DNA of 64,000 bases from Desmodesmus armatus (taxonomy: Eukaryota; Chlorophyta; Chlorophyceae; Sphaeropleales; Scenedesmaceae): NCBI GenBank assembly GCA_007449985.2, contig VIIQ02000627.1:124001-188000 (forward strand), given 5' to 3'. Shown piece by piece: positions 1 through 12,032 of this stretch; position 1 is the stretch's first letter; each line of letters opens with the position of its first letter. The position numbers and the translations under genes were made by a program. The notes beneath the pieces are model-generated. The model was not told the DNA's origin. It did not search any database and worked only from the letters and a program-made list of their open reading frames with translations.

Positions 1-1103
1 GGGCACACACCTTGAGAAAAACAGACTGCAGTGCAGGGCAATGGTATGCTCTTTGAAGAATTCTGTACAACAGTCAGTACCTTGAACTTTATAGGAGACA
101 CAATCAAAGGAAGGGCCAGACACAACCTCACCGTCGCAGCCCTAGCTCCATGCTGATTCACCAATACATCCAATGATTCAACTGACAGGGTCTAAACCCT
201 ACATTGGACTTGGTCACGGATACGACTCGGCACGCATTTCCAACAGCAACCCATCACAACGTTCCATCACACATCATAGGCGAGATGACACACACACCGT
301 CAACGTCTCGGCCTCGCGCAGCGATGGCTCATCCCGGGTTCGGCCACCTGTGGCAGCAGTCCGAGATGTCGGACATAGAAGTTGTGATTTCGGTTGCTTC
401 AGATACAGCTTCAGCGGGCAACAAGGCCGCCGAGGACAGGACGTCAATCGCACCGTGCTGCAGCAATTCCCAGGCCACTGTCTGCTTCTGAGCCTCAGCC
501 CCTACTTTGCAGCGCAAGTAAGCATCAGCTACCTTAGTGTTCGCACTATAACAGCGGTGCATCACCGACTGCTGGTGACGCAGTGGCAATGCAGGACAGG
601 CAGTGGCACAACTGCCAGCGCCATGTGTGTTTGCATTCTGGCAGCAGTGCAGTGCAAGCAGCACAGCAATCATCAGCGCATGTCGCAATTGTCAACATTT
701 GAGACGCAAGTGATGACATCAAATCAAATCAAAGTTACACCTGTAGCTATGAAACTCAAGAGCTCATGCCAGCCATTCACTGATATCACGGAGATAGCAC
801 AACAACCCAGAAGGAACAACATACTGAAGATCAAAACAGAGAAGCCTGACGCTTTTGTGAGGATGAAAACCAACCCTAAAATCCCCAAGCGTACTATCTA
901 AGTGCACGAGATGGACAACCCTCCGAATGGATGCCGGGCAAAAACCTCCGTGGAGGAAATAAAAAACCCTTTATGGCAATGTGACTTTGGGCTGGACCAA
1001 TTCGGAGGCTCGGCACTAGACGGCTCTCGATACAAAAACACAAAGCTGTCAAATCAGTCAACTGCCGTCAACGCTCCACTGCTGCTGCTGCTGTAAAGGA
1101 CTG
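1..1103. other. No gene recognised
   Basis: Several short open frames exist on both strands, but none shows a recognisable domain, codon pattern or consistent splice structure. A (CTG)n stretch at 1079-1095 lies directly beyond the 3' end of the neighbouring minus-strand retrotransposon. Read on the minus strand it is a (CAG)n run, which could be the element's simple-repeat tail or part of the target. Confidence 0.4.
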
Positions 1104-2058
1104 TTACTGCTCTCCAGTGATATCAGCTGCAGGCCCAGGTGTTAACGCCATAGAGCTTCCTCCATTGGCCTCGCGCCCTGCAAGGGCGGCTCTTCTAATG
1201 TCCCAAGCGCGGAGGATGTAGTTGGCCATCAAAGGCTGGTTGAGCAGTAGGCGCCATGGGGCCTGTGTGGGGATGGCTTGGGCATCTGCAATACAGTCTG
1301 CAATATGCAGCATGCTGCGGGGGATAGAGTAGGCAGGCCACTCCAACAGGAAGTGAGTGGGTGTTTCAGCATGTTGTTTGCAGGATGGGCAGAGTTGCCT
1401 TGCATTGCGTGCAGCAGCTGTCTCCCTGTGTCTTGTATGGCTATGGAAGGCATTGAGTGAGAGGGTTTCAAGGCGGAAGTGCATGAACAGTGAAGCGGCT
1501 CTACATGAATCCAGGTGGGGAGTGGTGGTTAGAGTGTGCAGATATGTGCGGAGTTTGGGCCGCCTAGGTGTGAGCTCTCCAATGCCAAAGTCTGCCATGT
1601 ACCTGGAGTGCACAGAACCTCCTAGGTTACGGGGGGGCTGAGTCCAATAAGACCTAAGATAGTTGATTGCACGTGCTTCAACATGTCCCTTAAAGTTTGC
1701 CTTACTGACTTCTTTAGGGGTGCTAGTGTCAATGTTGTACTCAGTCAGTAGCCGCTGCATGTTCTGACCCCAAGGGTGGTACTTGCCACTCCATGCAGTG
1801 TGGATCTTGTACAGTAGTCGGTCAGTGGGTGTGTTTTCTAGATGATGCCAGTACCTAATGGCAAGTGTGTCGCATGTTACATGCAGAGGAAACAAACCCA
1901 GCTCTTGTTGCAGGCAGATGTGGGAGGTGTTTGCAGGGCAATGGAAAGCACGTGTGGTCAAACATGCCCTCCTGCATGCGCAGGCGCTACGATGGTCGAC
2001 ACAGGGCACCCGCAAATCAGGCAGCAGAAGTGATACTTCCCACAGCAGGGACCAGCAA
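1104..2058 (-). mobile_element. Non-LTR retrotransposon (LINE-like), 3' part of ORF2, decayed
   Basis: A minus-strand frame of about 300 codons ends at 1104. It matches in layout the region downstream of the reverse transcriptase in algal non-LTR elements: a segment around 'ELGLFPLHVTCDTLAIRYWH', a long basic and aromatic linker, and a terminal zf-RVT-type knuckle. The knuckle reads C-x2-C-x8-H-x4-W, so the last Cys is replaced by Trp, a TGC-to-TGG type change that suggests decay. No polymerase domain is present, so the copy is 5'-truncated, as is usual for target-primed reverse transcription. Its truncated 5' end lies near 2058, directly against the broken 5' end of the BTB/BACK gene on the plus strand. 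The exact junction is inferred from where similarity to each family stops. Confidence 0.8.
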
Positions 2059-3534
2059 CAGCAGCGAGTTGCCATTGTGTCACTGCCACACGCAAGCTAT
2101 GAAGCAGCAGCAATAGCCGTGCTGGCAGGGCTGTATCAGGTTGGGCCCTGGGCCACGCTGCTGGCTGACTTGACCCCGCAGCAGCAGGTACAGGCAGCAG
2201 TGCTGGCAGACATGTGGCAGCTTCCAGCAGCAGTTGAGGCAGCAGTGTGCCTCCTGCAGGCAGCAACACACAGCACAGCTAGAGTCTCAGCTATGTTGGG
2301 TGAGCTGCTTGCCCTTGCGGCAGTACCTGACTGCCTGCTGCGCGTGTTTGAGCGGGCGTTGCTGAGCAAGTATGGCAATCTGGAGGCTGTGTGGGACGCA
2401 ACAGGCGCCATGCTGCAGACTTCTCTGCTGGCGCTGCCCCTGCATGCAATGGAGGTGCTGCTGGCATCAAACAAGCTCCAGGTGAAGCGATAGTACTAGT
2501 TTGGTATTGTACGCGTACGTGTCGTACGACAGGCCTTTTTTTGTTCAAATTGCTGATGTTGTGGCGCCAGGCTGGCTGCTTCCAGGACGAACCGCCAGTT
2601 GCAAATTGGCTGAGCTGAAGCCTAAGACTTTCAGACCCTCATGACATTGCATTCACTGAATGGTCGCCTGGGGTTGATACAATGCATCACAATGACACGA
2701 TTGACACATCAAGTCTTTTCTAAAGTCTTTTTGTCACTTGCATGCCCATATTGTGCATGCCTGCAGGTGGCCTCAGAGGACACAGTGCTGTACACAGCTC
2801 AGGCCTATGCTGATAGAGCAGCAGCAGCAGTGCTGGAGCCGCAGCTGGCTGTGCAGAAACTCGCACCCCTAGTGCGCTGCCCCCACCTGTCACATTTCTG
2901 GCTGTCAGCGTCAGTCCTGTCAGATGATGCAGGCAAGCGGCTGCTGGGAGGACTGCAGCCCCAGCTGAAGCGGCTGCTGCTGCTGAAGCCAGCTTGCGGC
3001 ACACATCCAGGTCGGGATGTCGCAGATATCCCAGAGGTGCCTGCTAGCTGGCTGCTGCCTGTGCGTGAGATCCAGTCAGTCAGCACAGCACAGGTGTCAT
3101 GGAAGCTGGAGGTGGCAGCAATCAGGCAAGCAGCACGCAGGAGTGCTAGGCAGCAGCAGAAGACCATCCTTAGGTCACCAACCAGCCTGCTGGGAGGTAT
3201 CATGTAGGGCATTGAGTTGGTATGTGTTTGGGACAGCAGCAAGCAAGGCAGCAGAATCGGAGTTGCAGCGCATGCAGACTCAATCCCACCCGGCCCATTT
3301 TGTCGCTGCACGCATAGGCTGGAGTGTGTCAATGGGCCAGGTTCACAAGGCATCTCCCAGGGCACATTCCTCTATGATGGAGTAGTGAAAGACTACTGGG
3401 GTTGTGAGGATTTTTTTTATCTTGGCTTCATGCCTGCTGGCTTTGGCGCTGCAGCTTGGGCTGCCACGCGGCTGCCTCATGGGAACGGCTCCCATATCGA
3501 GCTACTGCTGACTGTGAAGGGTGTGGGCATGTGA
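2059..3534 (+). pseudogene. BTB/BACK protein with MATH-like C-terminus, 5'-truncated and with an in-frame stop
   Basis: Exon 1 runs to 2481 and exon 2 from 2767; the 285-bp GT-AG intron is phase 0 and joins 'LASNKLQ' to 'VASEDTVLYTAQAY', a BACK-domain hallmark. Next come 'LAPLVRCPHLSHFWLSAS' and 'WKLEVAAIRQAAR', then a beta-rich segment ending '...HIELLLTVKGVG' with TGA at 3532. This order is typical of the expanded algal BTB-BACK family, whose members are substrate adaptors of cullin-3 ubiquitin ligases. Two defects are visible. The upstream BTB fold is missing, with only its end present after about 2059, where retrotransposon sequence takes over. A TAG at 3205-3207 interrupts the conserved region in the position where relatives usually have Trp, and the same frame continues open for 108 more codons. 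I read it as a pseudogene. A read-through or recoded gene is less likely because TAG ends other genes here. Confidence 0.7.
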
Positions 3535-4262
3535 GCTGGGCACACTGCTAGCTTGAGGACTGGTGGTTGATGAAGGGTCTGAGATTCAGTGTGATTGATG
3601 TCACCTGAATGTAACAAGGGGCTTTCATCCTACAATCAATGTGTTGGGAAGGACGGGCTCCGCCCGAAGGGGGTGGGGGGGGGGAGGCAGTGGACTGGAG
3701 GGATGGGTAGACGTGGGAGGGTTGGCCAGTGTGAGATCAATGCAGAGAAGCTGCACTGAGAGCTTGAGGACAACAGGCTGATCTCTCCCTCATGTCCTGG
3801 TGCGCTTGTTACAGATCAATTCAAAATTCAAACTCAGGCGGAATGATAAGCGCCCGGCTGGGCGGACTGTCACGGCTTTCACTTAATGTGAGTCGTGAGG
3901 CTTATCATTTCGCATCAACCATCGCATCAACCATCACCTAGCATCGCAACACAGCAGCAGCAGATAGATCAGCACGCGTGTGCAGCGCTGAGCTCATCCG
4001 ATGCCTTACAGCGTCTACTTCTGAGTCTTGTCCTGGACTTTTCAAGGACCCTCACCGGGATTCATCCCTGCTGGTCGCCTAGCAGAGCTGATGGAGGGTC
4101 CCTTTACTTTGCTGAGGGAGCTGCCAAGCAGACCCACTCAACGCAGCTGCAAGCTATCCACAGAGCTGGATGCCGTTGCACATGGTGCGTGTTCCACGCT
4201 TGACCAATGTTGCAGTGCACAGGCATGGCAACTAGCAGCAGCTGCGTACCACTCTGTTGCAG
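3535..4262. other. Intergenic stretch and unresolved 5' end of ORC3
   Basis: It holds a long G run at 3669-3685 and no recognisable complete gene. The first coding exon or exons and the start codon of the downstream ORC3 gene should lie in its right half, roughly 3900-4240. I could not choose a start that joins in phase to the exon beginning at 4263. Confidence 0.4.
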
Positions 4263-7200
4263 ACCTTCTGCTGTACGGCCACTGCATGCTACTTCATCCG
4301 CTCACACCCAAGCCGTCGCCTTCTGCATGCAGAGCAAGACCAGCACTGTTTCCCAGGATCAGCACCGGACCAGCAGCTGGCGCTGGGCTCATTCAACAAC
4401 TCGTGGGAGGAACTGCTCTGCACCATGCGGGTGGGTCGTTCCTTGGTTGTGCCACTGTTGTGGGAATCACACTCTTGTGGTGCTGGTTCAAAACACATGT
4501 ACTGCATGATCGCACGTATGTGCCTTCCTGCCATGTTGACTGGAACTCCTGGACTGTGCTGTTGGCAGCAGCATGTGGTACTCAGTACATGGCATCCAAC
4601 CTCTCGGGTTTCTGTTGGGTCAGCGTCGACCAGCACCTCTTGCGCAGATCCAACAAAATTAAGTTTCTGATCTTGTTTGCAGTAGTGCAGGTATGCAATA
4701 CAAGACGGTGTCATCAGCAGCAGCGGTGCGGCAATAACATCCATACAGTCTGACCCCTGCACCTCTGCACACCTGTGTACGCTGCATGCTGCAGGAGCTG
4801 CAGAACCAGACCATGGCCATCGTCTTGGAGCAGCTACAGCAGTGGGCAGCAGGAAGTGCAGGACAGGCCTGGCAGCAGCAGCAATCAGGAGGCCCCAGCA
4901 CGAGCCGACAGCTGCAGTGTGACGCATCAGACTTGCTGCCAACCGTGGCGATGTCGCTGGCGTCCAGCACCAACACAGCACAGGCCTACGCGCACATGCT
5001 GTGCACCCTCAAGCAGCAGGTGCGCCTCTCGTGTGACAGGGAAGCCACATAACTGTTGTAGCTGGTGAATGTCAGCATGATTGTCCTGCGGCACACACCA
5101 TCCTGGCATGGGTCTGTGCAAACTGTCCGTTTCCTGCACGGGGAGGTGCATCGAGTTCTGCTTGCTGGAGTGGGTTGTTGAATGATCAGACTTGCCATGC
5201 TTTCCAGAGCAGGCACGCACCAACATGCACCATGACTTCGTGTAACTTCACTCAGAAGCATGTACCTGCCACATGCACCACCCCCCATTTGCTGCTGCAG
5301 GGCCACCCCACAGCACTGATCACCGCCCGTGAGTCAGGCACCGGCCTCGCCGCTGTCATCAACAGCGCCATGCGGCAGTTCCTTGGCACGCCCTCCGCAG
5401 CAGACGACATGCCTGCCCTCCTGGCCTGGTGGAAGGACGAGGCACAGCGCAGCACAGCAGCAGCCCAGCACGGCAAGCACGGAGCCCCCGCCAGCACACC
5501 CGCCAAGGCTGGCCCCAGCACGGGCGCTGGTGATATGGGCGTCGACGGGGACAGCACGCCTGCGGCAACACCAGCACGGCAGCTAAGGGCTCGTGGTGCC
5601 GCCCAGACTCCTGCAGACAAGACCCCAGGGCCGCATGGCCAGCACGGCAAGGCCCCTGGAGCACCGCATGTGAAGCTGCAGGTGCCTGTGCTGGTGCTGC
5701 AGGACTCTGACAGTGTGGATGCAGAGGCTCTGGAGGAGTTGGTGGTGGCACTGCATGAGGTGAGCCAACGTGCCGCATGATGCAGCTTACAGCGCAGGAG
5801 CAGCACACCGTCGCGATCTCTTGCCGCATGTCAGCACCACGTGCGTTGGCCGCGCTCATGGCTGTAGGGCACCTGCCAAGAATCCCTGTGGCGTCCTGAA
5901 CAGGAGTGCATTGCTTGCTAGCTCCAGCAGGTTTGGTGGTGGGTCAAATGGGGTGGGTCAACAGCGCACATGTGGATGAACAAGATCAGCGGGCTGTCAG
6001 CCAGATGCTGCAGCATACTGACACAGCGTGATTTGCCCCTACCTGCCGTTGTGCACCTCGCTGTAGTCCGCCAACCATTGACGGGGTAGGTCAGCCTGTT
6101 GCTGCGGAGACTGCTCGTCAGCCTCTTTGTCGATTGCTGCCAATGGTTGCTCACATCTGTGTGTGTCTTGCTGCTGCAGGCACGGTGCGCAGGACTGCCC
6201 CTCGTGCTTGTGCTGGGCATCACTAGCAGTCACCACGGCCTGCTGCAGCTGCTGCCCAACAGTACCCTGAGGCGCATCCAGCTGCTGCAACTGTCCCTGC
6301 CGCCAGCCTGGCAGCAGCTCACCCGCTTCTACGGGTAAGCCCGACGCACACTACCCGGTCACAGGACTGACATGCTGCGTCTGCGTTCTGCGCAGCATTG
6401 TGTTCGCGTCTGCCAGGAACCCACACAGCAGAGCAGCTAACAAAACAGCACGCCACCTCGGCACAGGACTAACATGTTGGGGCGTGTTTCTGCACAGCAA
6501 GGCGTCCGTGACTGCCAGGAGCAGACGAGAATTCAGAAAGCAGGAGACGCATGTTGTCAGCGGATCCTGTCCTGCGGGTGTTTGGGATCCCATCATGGTT
6601 ACATGCGGGTGTCTTTGCTTGTTCCTCTGCAGGGCCGTGCTGCTGGTTGGGCCGCAGCCACGCGTGGTGCTGGGCCCTTCATGCGCCTCCTGGCTGCTGG
6701 AGCACTTCAGGGACGTCGACACCAGTGCAAGCATGGCACAGCGCGTGATGCAGGTAGAGACTAGCAGGTTCACCAGACGGCGACACACAAGCAGCTTAGA
6801 GGTCAACATGCACATCACAAGCAAGCCATGTCCTACACCCACTGCATGGCTACTTCCGCAGATAGCAGTCAAGTGATCCAAAGTGAAATCACACCTTTGG
6901 AGATCAGCACTGTATCTGTTTCCAGATCTCACCGTCTTCTTGCTGGATGGAATGAAAGGTGCCCATGCTGACACAGCCCCACTGGCGCGGCACGTCACAC
7001 CTTCAACAGAAGAACTCTATATACCAACTGGCCGGGAACACCTAGCTGACTGACATGCCTACAACTGTCTTGTTGTGCTGCCTGCAGCTCGCATGCATCG
7101 AGCACCACCTGCAGCAGCCCCTGAGCTGCCTGGCGGAAGCCGCAGCATCCTGCAGCCGCAAGAAGCTGCAGGCAGCCGTCAAGCGCCTGCCGCAGGGGCA

Positions 7201-8659
7201 GCTGCTGCGCTGCTTCACTGCCCTCGCATCCTCAGCGCAGCAGGCAGCAGGCCACGGCCGTGCAGCACTGCCGCCACATGAGGCAGCACATGCTCAGCAC
7301 AGCATTGCAGCAGAGGTGTCTGCAGCAAATCAGGCAGCACTGGCTCACCTGCAGGCTGCAGTCAGCAGCAAGGGGGCCAGGAGGGGCCAGGATGCTGCCG
7401 CTGCTGCTGCGTCCGGCGTGCTGGAGGGTGCGGTGTGGGGCGCAATGACGTCGTTCCAGCAGTGGCGGGTGGGGCTGCTGATGCTCAACCTGGTGGCAAA
7501 GTTCACAGGTGCGGACACTCACAACACTTGATGCACATTTGCAGGTTGCAAACTGCGACAGTGGGCTGCATTCTGTTTGCTGACAGTGTCTGCAGTTTCT
7601 TGCACATCGGGGACATGGGACTCAGCAGTGAACTGCACGAGTAGTACAAAACAGTGCCACTTCCAGTCCAGCTACACTTGCCTTTCACACTTGCTGAGGG
7701 TGCTGAAGTGTGCTGAGTAAGACCTACCTTGGCTGCATTACACACATGGCGGGGGGCTCTGGAATTTGAACACGTCACCTGCATGTTTGTTTGTGCGCAC
7801 ATCAAGATCAGTAGGGGGTGCATGCTGAATGCGTAGCTGCATGATCAGGGTGCTCACTCTGACTGCCGACACTAATGTTGAGAGGCTGGTGTGTCGTCCC
7901 GCCCTTCCCGCTGTCCTGCCTGTGCCTGCTTCCCCAGGCAATGCTGAGGTGGACGCCTCCTTCCAGCTGCCAGCCCTGTACGCCACAGCACAGCAGGCAT
8001 CCTTCCTGACCGTCAGCAAGCGCGGCCTACTCAGCACATGTGGCAACCTGCTGATGAAGCTGCTGGGCAGCACCAGCAACACTCACAGCGGCTGGCCGGC
8101 CAAGGCTGGTGTGGTGCCAGTGTCGCGGCTGAGTGACACAGAGTGTGCTGAGCTGCTGCAGAAGCTGCTGCAGCTGCTGGCGGCTGCACAGCAGGGCGGC
8201 AGCAGCAGTGACAGTGCCGGGGCTGCGCAGGCAGGGAGTGACGCTGGGGCCGCAGGCAGCAGCAGCGATAGTGATGACGGCAGTGGCAGCAGCAGTGAGG
8301 ACAGCAGCGGCAGCGAGTCTGACAGCGACACAGACACGCGCCGGCCTGCTGACAACAGTCGCCGCTCCAGCAAGCAGCGAGCACACCAGACAGCCTTGGG
8401 CAGCAGCAGACAGATTCAGCAGTTGTCAGATGCCCTGCAGGCTCTCCACACTGCAGCTGCTGCTGCAGCGGCAGCAGCACCTGCAGCCAACATGGATGGG
8501 GTGTCAGCAGGCGCCTCAAAGCGCAGCAACAGGCAGCAACAGCAGCAACAGCACAATGTGAGTGGGGACGTACAGGCAGTCCTGTCTGAGTTCTGCAATG
8601 AGTTTGCTGCATTGCTGGCCCCCTTGCCCGAACAGATGCAGCTCCCAACGGCAGCTTCT

Positions 8660-8692
<33 letters not shown>

Positions 8693-9754
8693 GGTGGTGA
8701 TGATGCAGACTGCCTTGTGGACATGGACGTTTCAAATGCTGCCGTGTTAGGCGTCTGCAGCACCCCAGTCGGCAGCAAAGCCAGCAAGGGCGCCCAGGGC
8801 TCCGTGCGCACGCCCCTCCCAACCCCTGGCGGCTTGGCAAGCCTGCTGCGCAAGCGCGTGCACTTCGCTCCAGACACCCCTGACCACGCTGGCGCGAAAG
8901 CCGCAGGGGCCAGCAGCAGCGCCAAGAGCACGCCCGATGATGAGGCAGCGCCAGGGCTTATCAAGACCCCCAACAAGAAGGGCGGCAGCAACTCAGCTAA
9001 GAAGCCGCGCAAGCTGTTTGGTGGCCAACAGGCAGCGGCCGCCGCAGCGGCGGCAGCAGCAGCAGCCGACAGCAAGCCCCAGCGCCGCAGCAAGCGGGAG
9101 AAGCAGGAGGCAGCTGTTGGTGACATTGCTGGCAGCAGCGCGGCAGCACTGGCAGCACTGGCGGCAGGCGGCGCCGCTGCTGCTGGTGCTCTTGGCAACA
9201 AGAGGCAGGCCCGCCTGGCCGGCATGTTTGGTGCCACTGCTGCACCTGCTGCTGCAGCGGCGGCTGGCAGCAGCGGCAAGGGCAGCCCTGCTGCTGCAGG
9301 CAAGGCTCCTCAGCAGGCCACGGGCCTGCTGTTCTCACCCACCGCAGGCAGCCCTGGCGCAGCAGCAGCTGCAGCCTCAAGCCCCGATAGTGTAGCAGCC
9401 TCCCCTGCAGCGGCCGGGGCTCGCTCGAGGCTGCGCAACAGCAGCAACACCAACAGCCCAGCAGCGGCGGCGGCAGCAGTAGCAGCAGGGCCCAGTGCAG
9501 CTGCTGCTGCAGCAGGCGGCATGTTGAGCCCTGTGCGGGGCAGGGCGGGGGCTGGTGGCAGCCGGGCACGCAGCAACAGCAGGCTGTCACGCCAAACTGA
9601 TGCAGCAGCAGCCGCTGCTGCTGTGCCAGATGCTGCAGATGACGTGGAGATGAAAGCCGAGGGCGAGGATGAGGCAATGCAGGGGCTCCAGCAGCAACAG
9701 CAGCAGCAGGGCTTGGGCCAGGAGGGTGAGGCGCCAGCTGTGCCAACAGCAGGC

Positions 9755-9787
<33 letters not shown>

Positions 9788-10848
9788 CCTGCCAGTCTGG
9801 GCCAGGTGCTGGCGCAGCTGCTTGCAGCCGCCATCCCCAGGCTGCTGCTGGACTGGTCGCACCCCAGCAGCCGTGACAGCACACTGCACAGGGACCTCAG
9901 CAGTAGCGTCCTGCAGAGCGTCGGCAGCAGCAGCAGTGCGGAGAGGCTGGTAGCAGTAGCTGCTGGCACCAGCCTGGCTGCTGCTGGTGCTGCTGCGTTC
10001 ACATTTGATGATGTGGCAGCCCTGGAGAGGCACTTGGCCCCCGCAGCACCTGCAAGCGTGCACACGGCTCTGGTGGCGCCAGCGCTGCGGCTGCAGGGCC
10101 ACCCCTTGTCCGTTGGTGCGCAGGGCTGGGAAGACACCTGCCTGTCGTACGTGTTGCTGCAGCAGCAGCGGGACGACGGCATGCCTGTGTCTGACTGGTT
10201 CGGGCTGTTCTGTGAGTCCCTGGGGCTGCAGGGCTTCCAGTCAGCAGCAGACAGCACGGTGGCTGGCGCCATAGCTGCGGCAGCGGCAGGAGGGCTTGGC
10301 GGTGGTGGTGATCACCAGGAGGGAGAGGGAGGCCTGGGGGGAGGTGCCGGGGTGTGGTCGGTGTTGCGGCTGGCAGGGCGCTGCGCTCCAAGGCCAGGAC
10401 TGGCAGGAAGGCCAGGGGCTATGCAGATGCGAGGGAGGCAGCGACTGAGCAGCCAGCAGCAGCCGCGGCAGCCGGAGGTCCCGCCGGCGTGACGCCCAGC
10501 AAGCGAGGCAGGAAGCAGCAGCAGCAGGACCAGGACCAGGACAGGCCGGGGTCTGCAGTGGGGAAGAAGGGAGGCCGGAAGCGGGGCAGCAGTACCGTGG
10601 TTGACAAGGGGTGCACAGGTGCAGCAGGGCAGCAGCAAGAGGTTGACCAGCAGGAGCTCCTGTCTGCTGCTGCTCGGTTCAGCCAGGCTGCTGCGGAGCT
10701 GCAGCTCCTGGGGGTGTGGAAGGGCACAAAGCGGCGCCGCGCTGCGGGCGTGCTGAGGGTGTTTGCGCCAGAGGGCCCTGCTCTGCCCAGCATGGCGGCA
10801 GCAGCTGCCGCTGTGGCTGCTGGTGGAAGTACAATAGGAAGCCTGTGA
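4263..10848 (+). CDS. ORC3: Origin recognition complex subunit 3 (ORC3), 5' end incomplete
   Basis: ORC3 is a subunit of the nuclear origin recognition complex that loads MCM helicases in G1. Eight exons join in phase: 4263-4430, 4795-5019, 5301-5759, 6180-6334, 6633-6753, 7088-7508, 7938-10343, 10427-10848 (TGA), giving 1458 residues. Recognisable ORC3 blocks, in order, are the N-terminal 'CYFIRSHPS' and 'FNNSWEELL', the degenerate AAA+ Walker-B-like strand 'VPVLVLQDSDSVD', then 'GLPLVLVLGITSS', 'LACIEHHLQQPLSCL', and the C-terminal winged-helix region around 'GWEDTCLSYVLLQQQ' and 'ARFSQAAAELQLLGVWK'. The usual family length is about 700 residues. The excess is a low-complexity Ala/Gln/Ser insert from about 8200 to 9790, containing phosphorylation-type motifs. 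The start codon and first exon or exons upstream of 4263 are unresolved. The last intron (10344-10426, 83 bp) is the weakest junction; a one-base shift in a G run would give the same frame change. Confidence 0.85.
6358..6534. repeat. Imperfect tandem duplication inside an ORC3 intron
   Basis: The segment starting near 6360 ('cacaggactgacatg...') recurs about 101 bp downstream near 6461 ('cacaggactaacatg...'). Both copies end in a 'ctgccagga' stretch. The copies are clearly diverged and lie wholly within the intron between the exons ending at 6334 and starting at 6633. Confidence 0.6.
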
Positions 10849-12032
10849 GTTTTGCTCAACAGGAGTTGCGCATGCTCCCTTGCGGGCGGATAGCAGTGGT
10901 GTGTAGCAGTAGCCAGCAAGTGGCAGCAGATCTGCAGGCTGGCAGCATGGAAGCAGATAGAGTTTGGGCTGTCAGGGCAGGCAGTGTCAACCAAGCAGCA
11001 GCAGCGAGATTGTAGTGAGGCAGGGGTGTGGCGCGATGTAGGCAGCAACATTGTGGCTCTTCTTGGCAGCCAGTCTTACTTCCATGTGATTGCGGTTTGC
11101 CTTACAGGTCCTTTATCTTTTAGTTAGCTGTGAAGGGCATGGTGTGGATTTGAGGAGTCTTCGTCACTTGCCACAAGTGCAAGAATGTCAGCCACACCCC
11201 TCAGGGGTCTGTCCAGCTGGAAGCTGTCCAGCCGACCACACAGTAATTCAGAAGGAGACTTGATTTTGGTGCAGTTCCTGAAAGCAAGCTGCGCTGTGTG
11301 GTGACGTCATTCTTACAACACAAGTGCACTATGCCCACTGCATCCAGGGTAGTGATCTTTACACTAATGATCCCCTTGTCCACACCCAAGGTGGGGCCCA
11401 GAACCCTGGATCAGTCATGCCAGCACAGCATAAGGTTGCTGAAGCAGGACAGCAGCCCATGCTAAAGATAGTCAACAGAGCAAATACGCGTCCTGCAAAT
11501 AGCACCGTGCTGGCAGCAATGATGGCCAACGTCAAGAAAAGAAGCTGAAGTACACTGCCGCATGGTAGCCACGGCTGCGGCAGGCTGCACAATGTGAACA
11601 TGCACTGGTGGCCTAGGCTGGGCCACATGCACAGGTTTTGCAACCTGCTGTTCTGCGTTCCTGCTTGTGCAACCAACCAACATCAACAACCCCACGGCCA
11701 TGCAGCTGAGAAGCTTGCCGGAACACCGAGGGTATGTGGCAGTGTGCAAGGTGTCCTATCGTCAGCACTCAAAAGCAACCAGCAACTTGCTGAACTTTAC
11801 AGCACCGGCATAATCAGAAGGATTCAAGACACAACGCAGCCGATATATGCAGGATGGCACTGCAGCTAACAGAAATGCATTGGGGCAATACTGACCATGT
11901 GCATCGAAATATAACCAACTCAGCACCTTCCAAAAGCAGTACATGAGGCACAGGATCCTGCAAGTTGCAGATCTGCCGCCTACTTGCAATCCTTCAAACG
12001 AGGCAACAACTTAAACCTAAGAGCGGCGCGCC
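10849..12032. other. Intergenic, no gene recognised
   Basis: This lies between the convergent 3' ends of ORC3 (+) and the GNAT gene (-). Open frames are short, without recognisable motifs or consistent splice sites. It probably contains both 3' untranslated regions. Confidence 0.5.

Noticed and set aside
3205..3207. UAG read as an amino acid (altered nuclear code, as in some ulvophyte algae)
   Set aside because: TAG is the natural end of the ankyrin gene and the 859-residue protein gene, and only one in-frame TAG was found inside a recognisable gene.
8031..10272. Long open frames on the minus strand opposite ORC3
   Set aside because: They are complements of GCA/CAG repeats, rich in Leu, Cys and Pro runs, and have no domain or splice logic.
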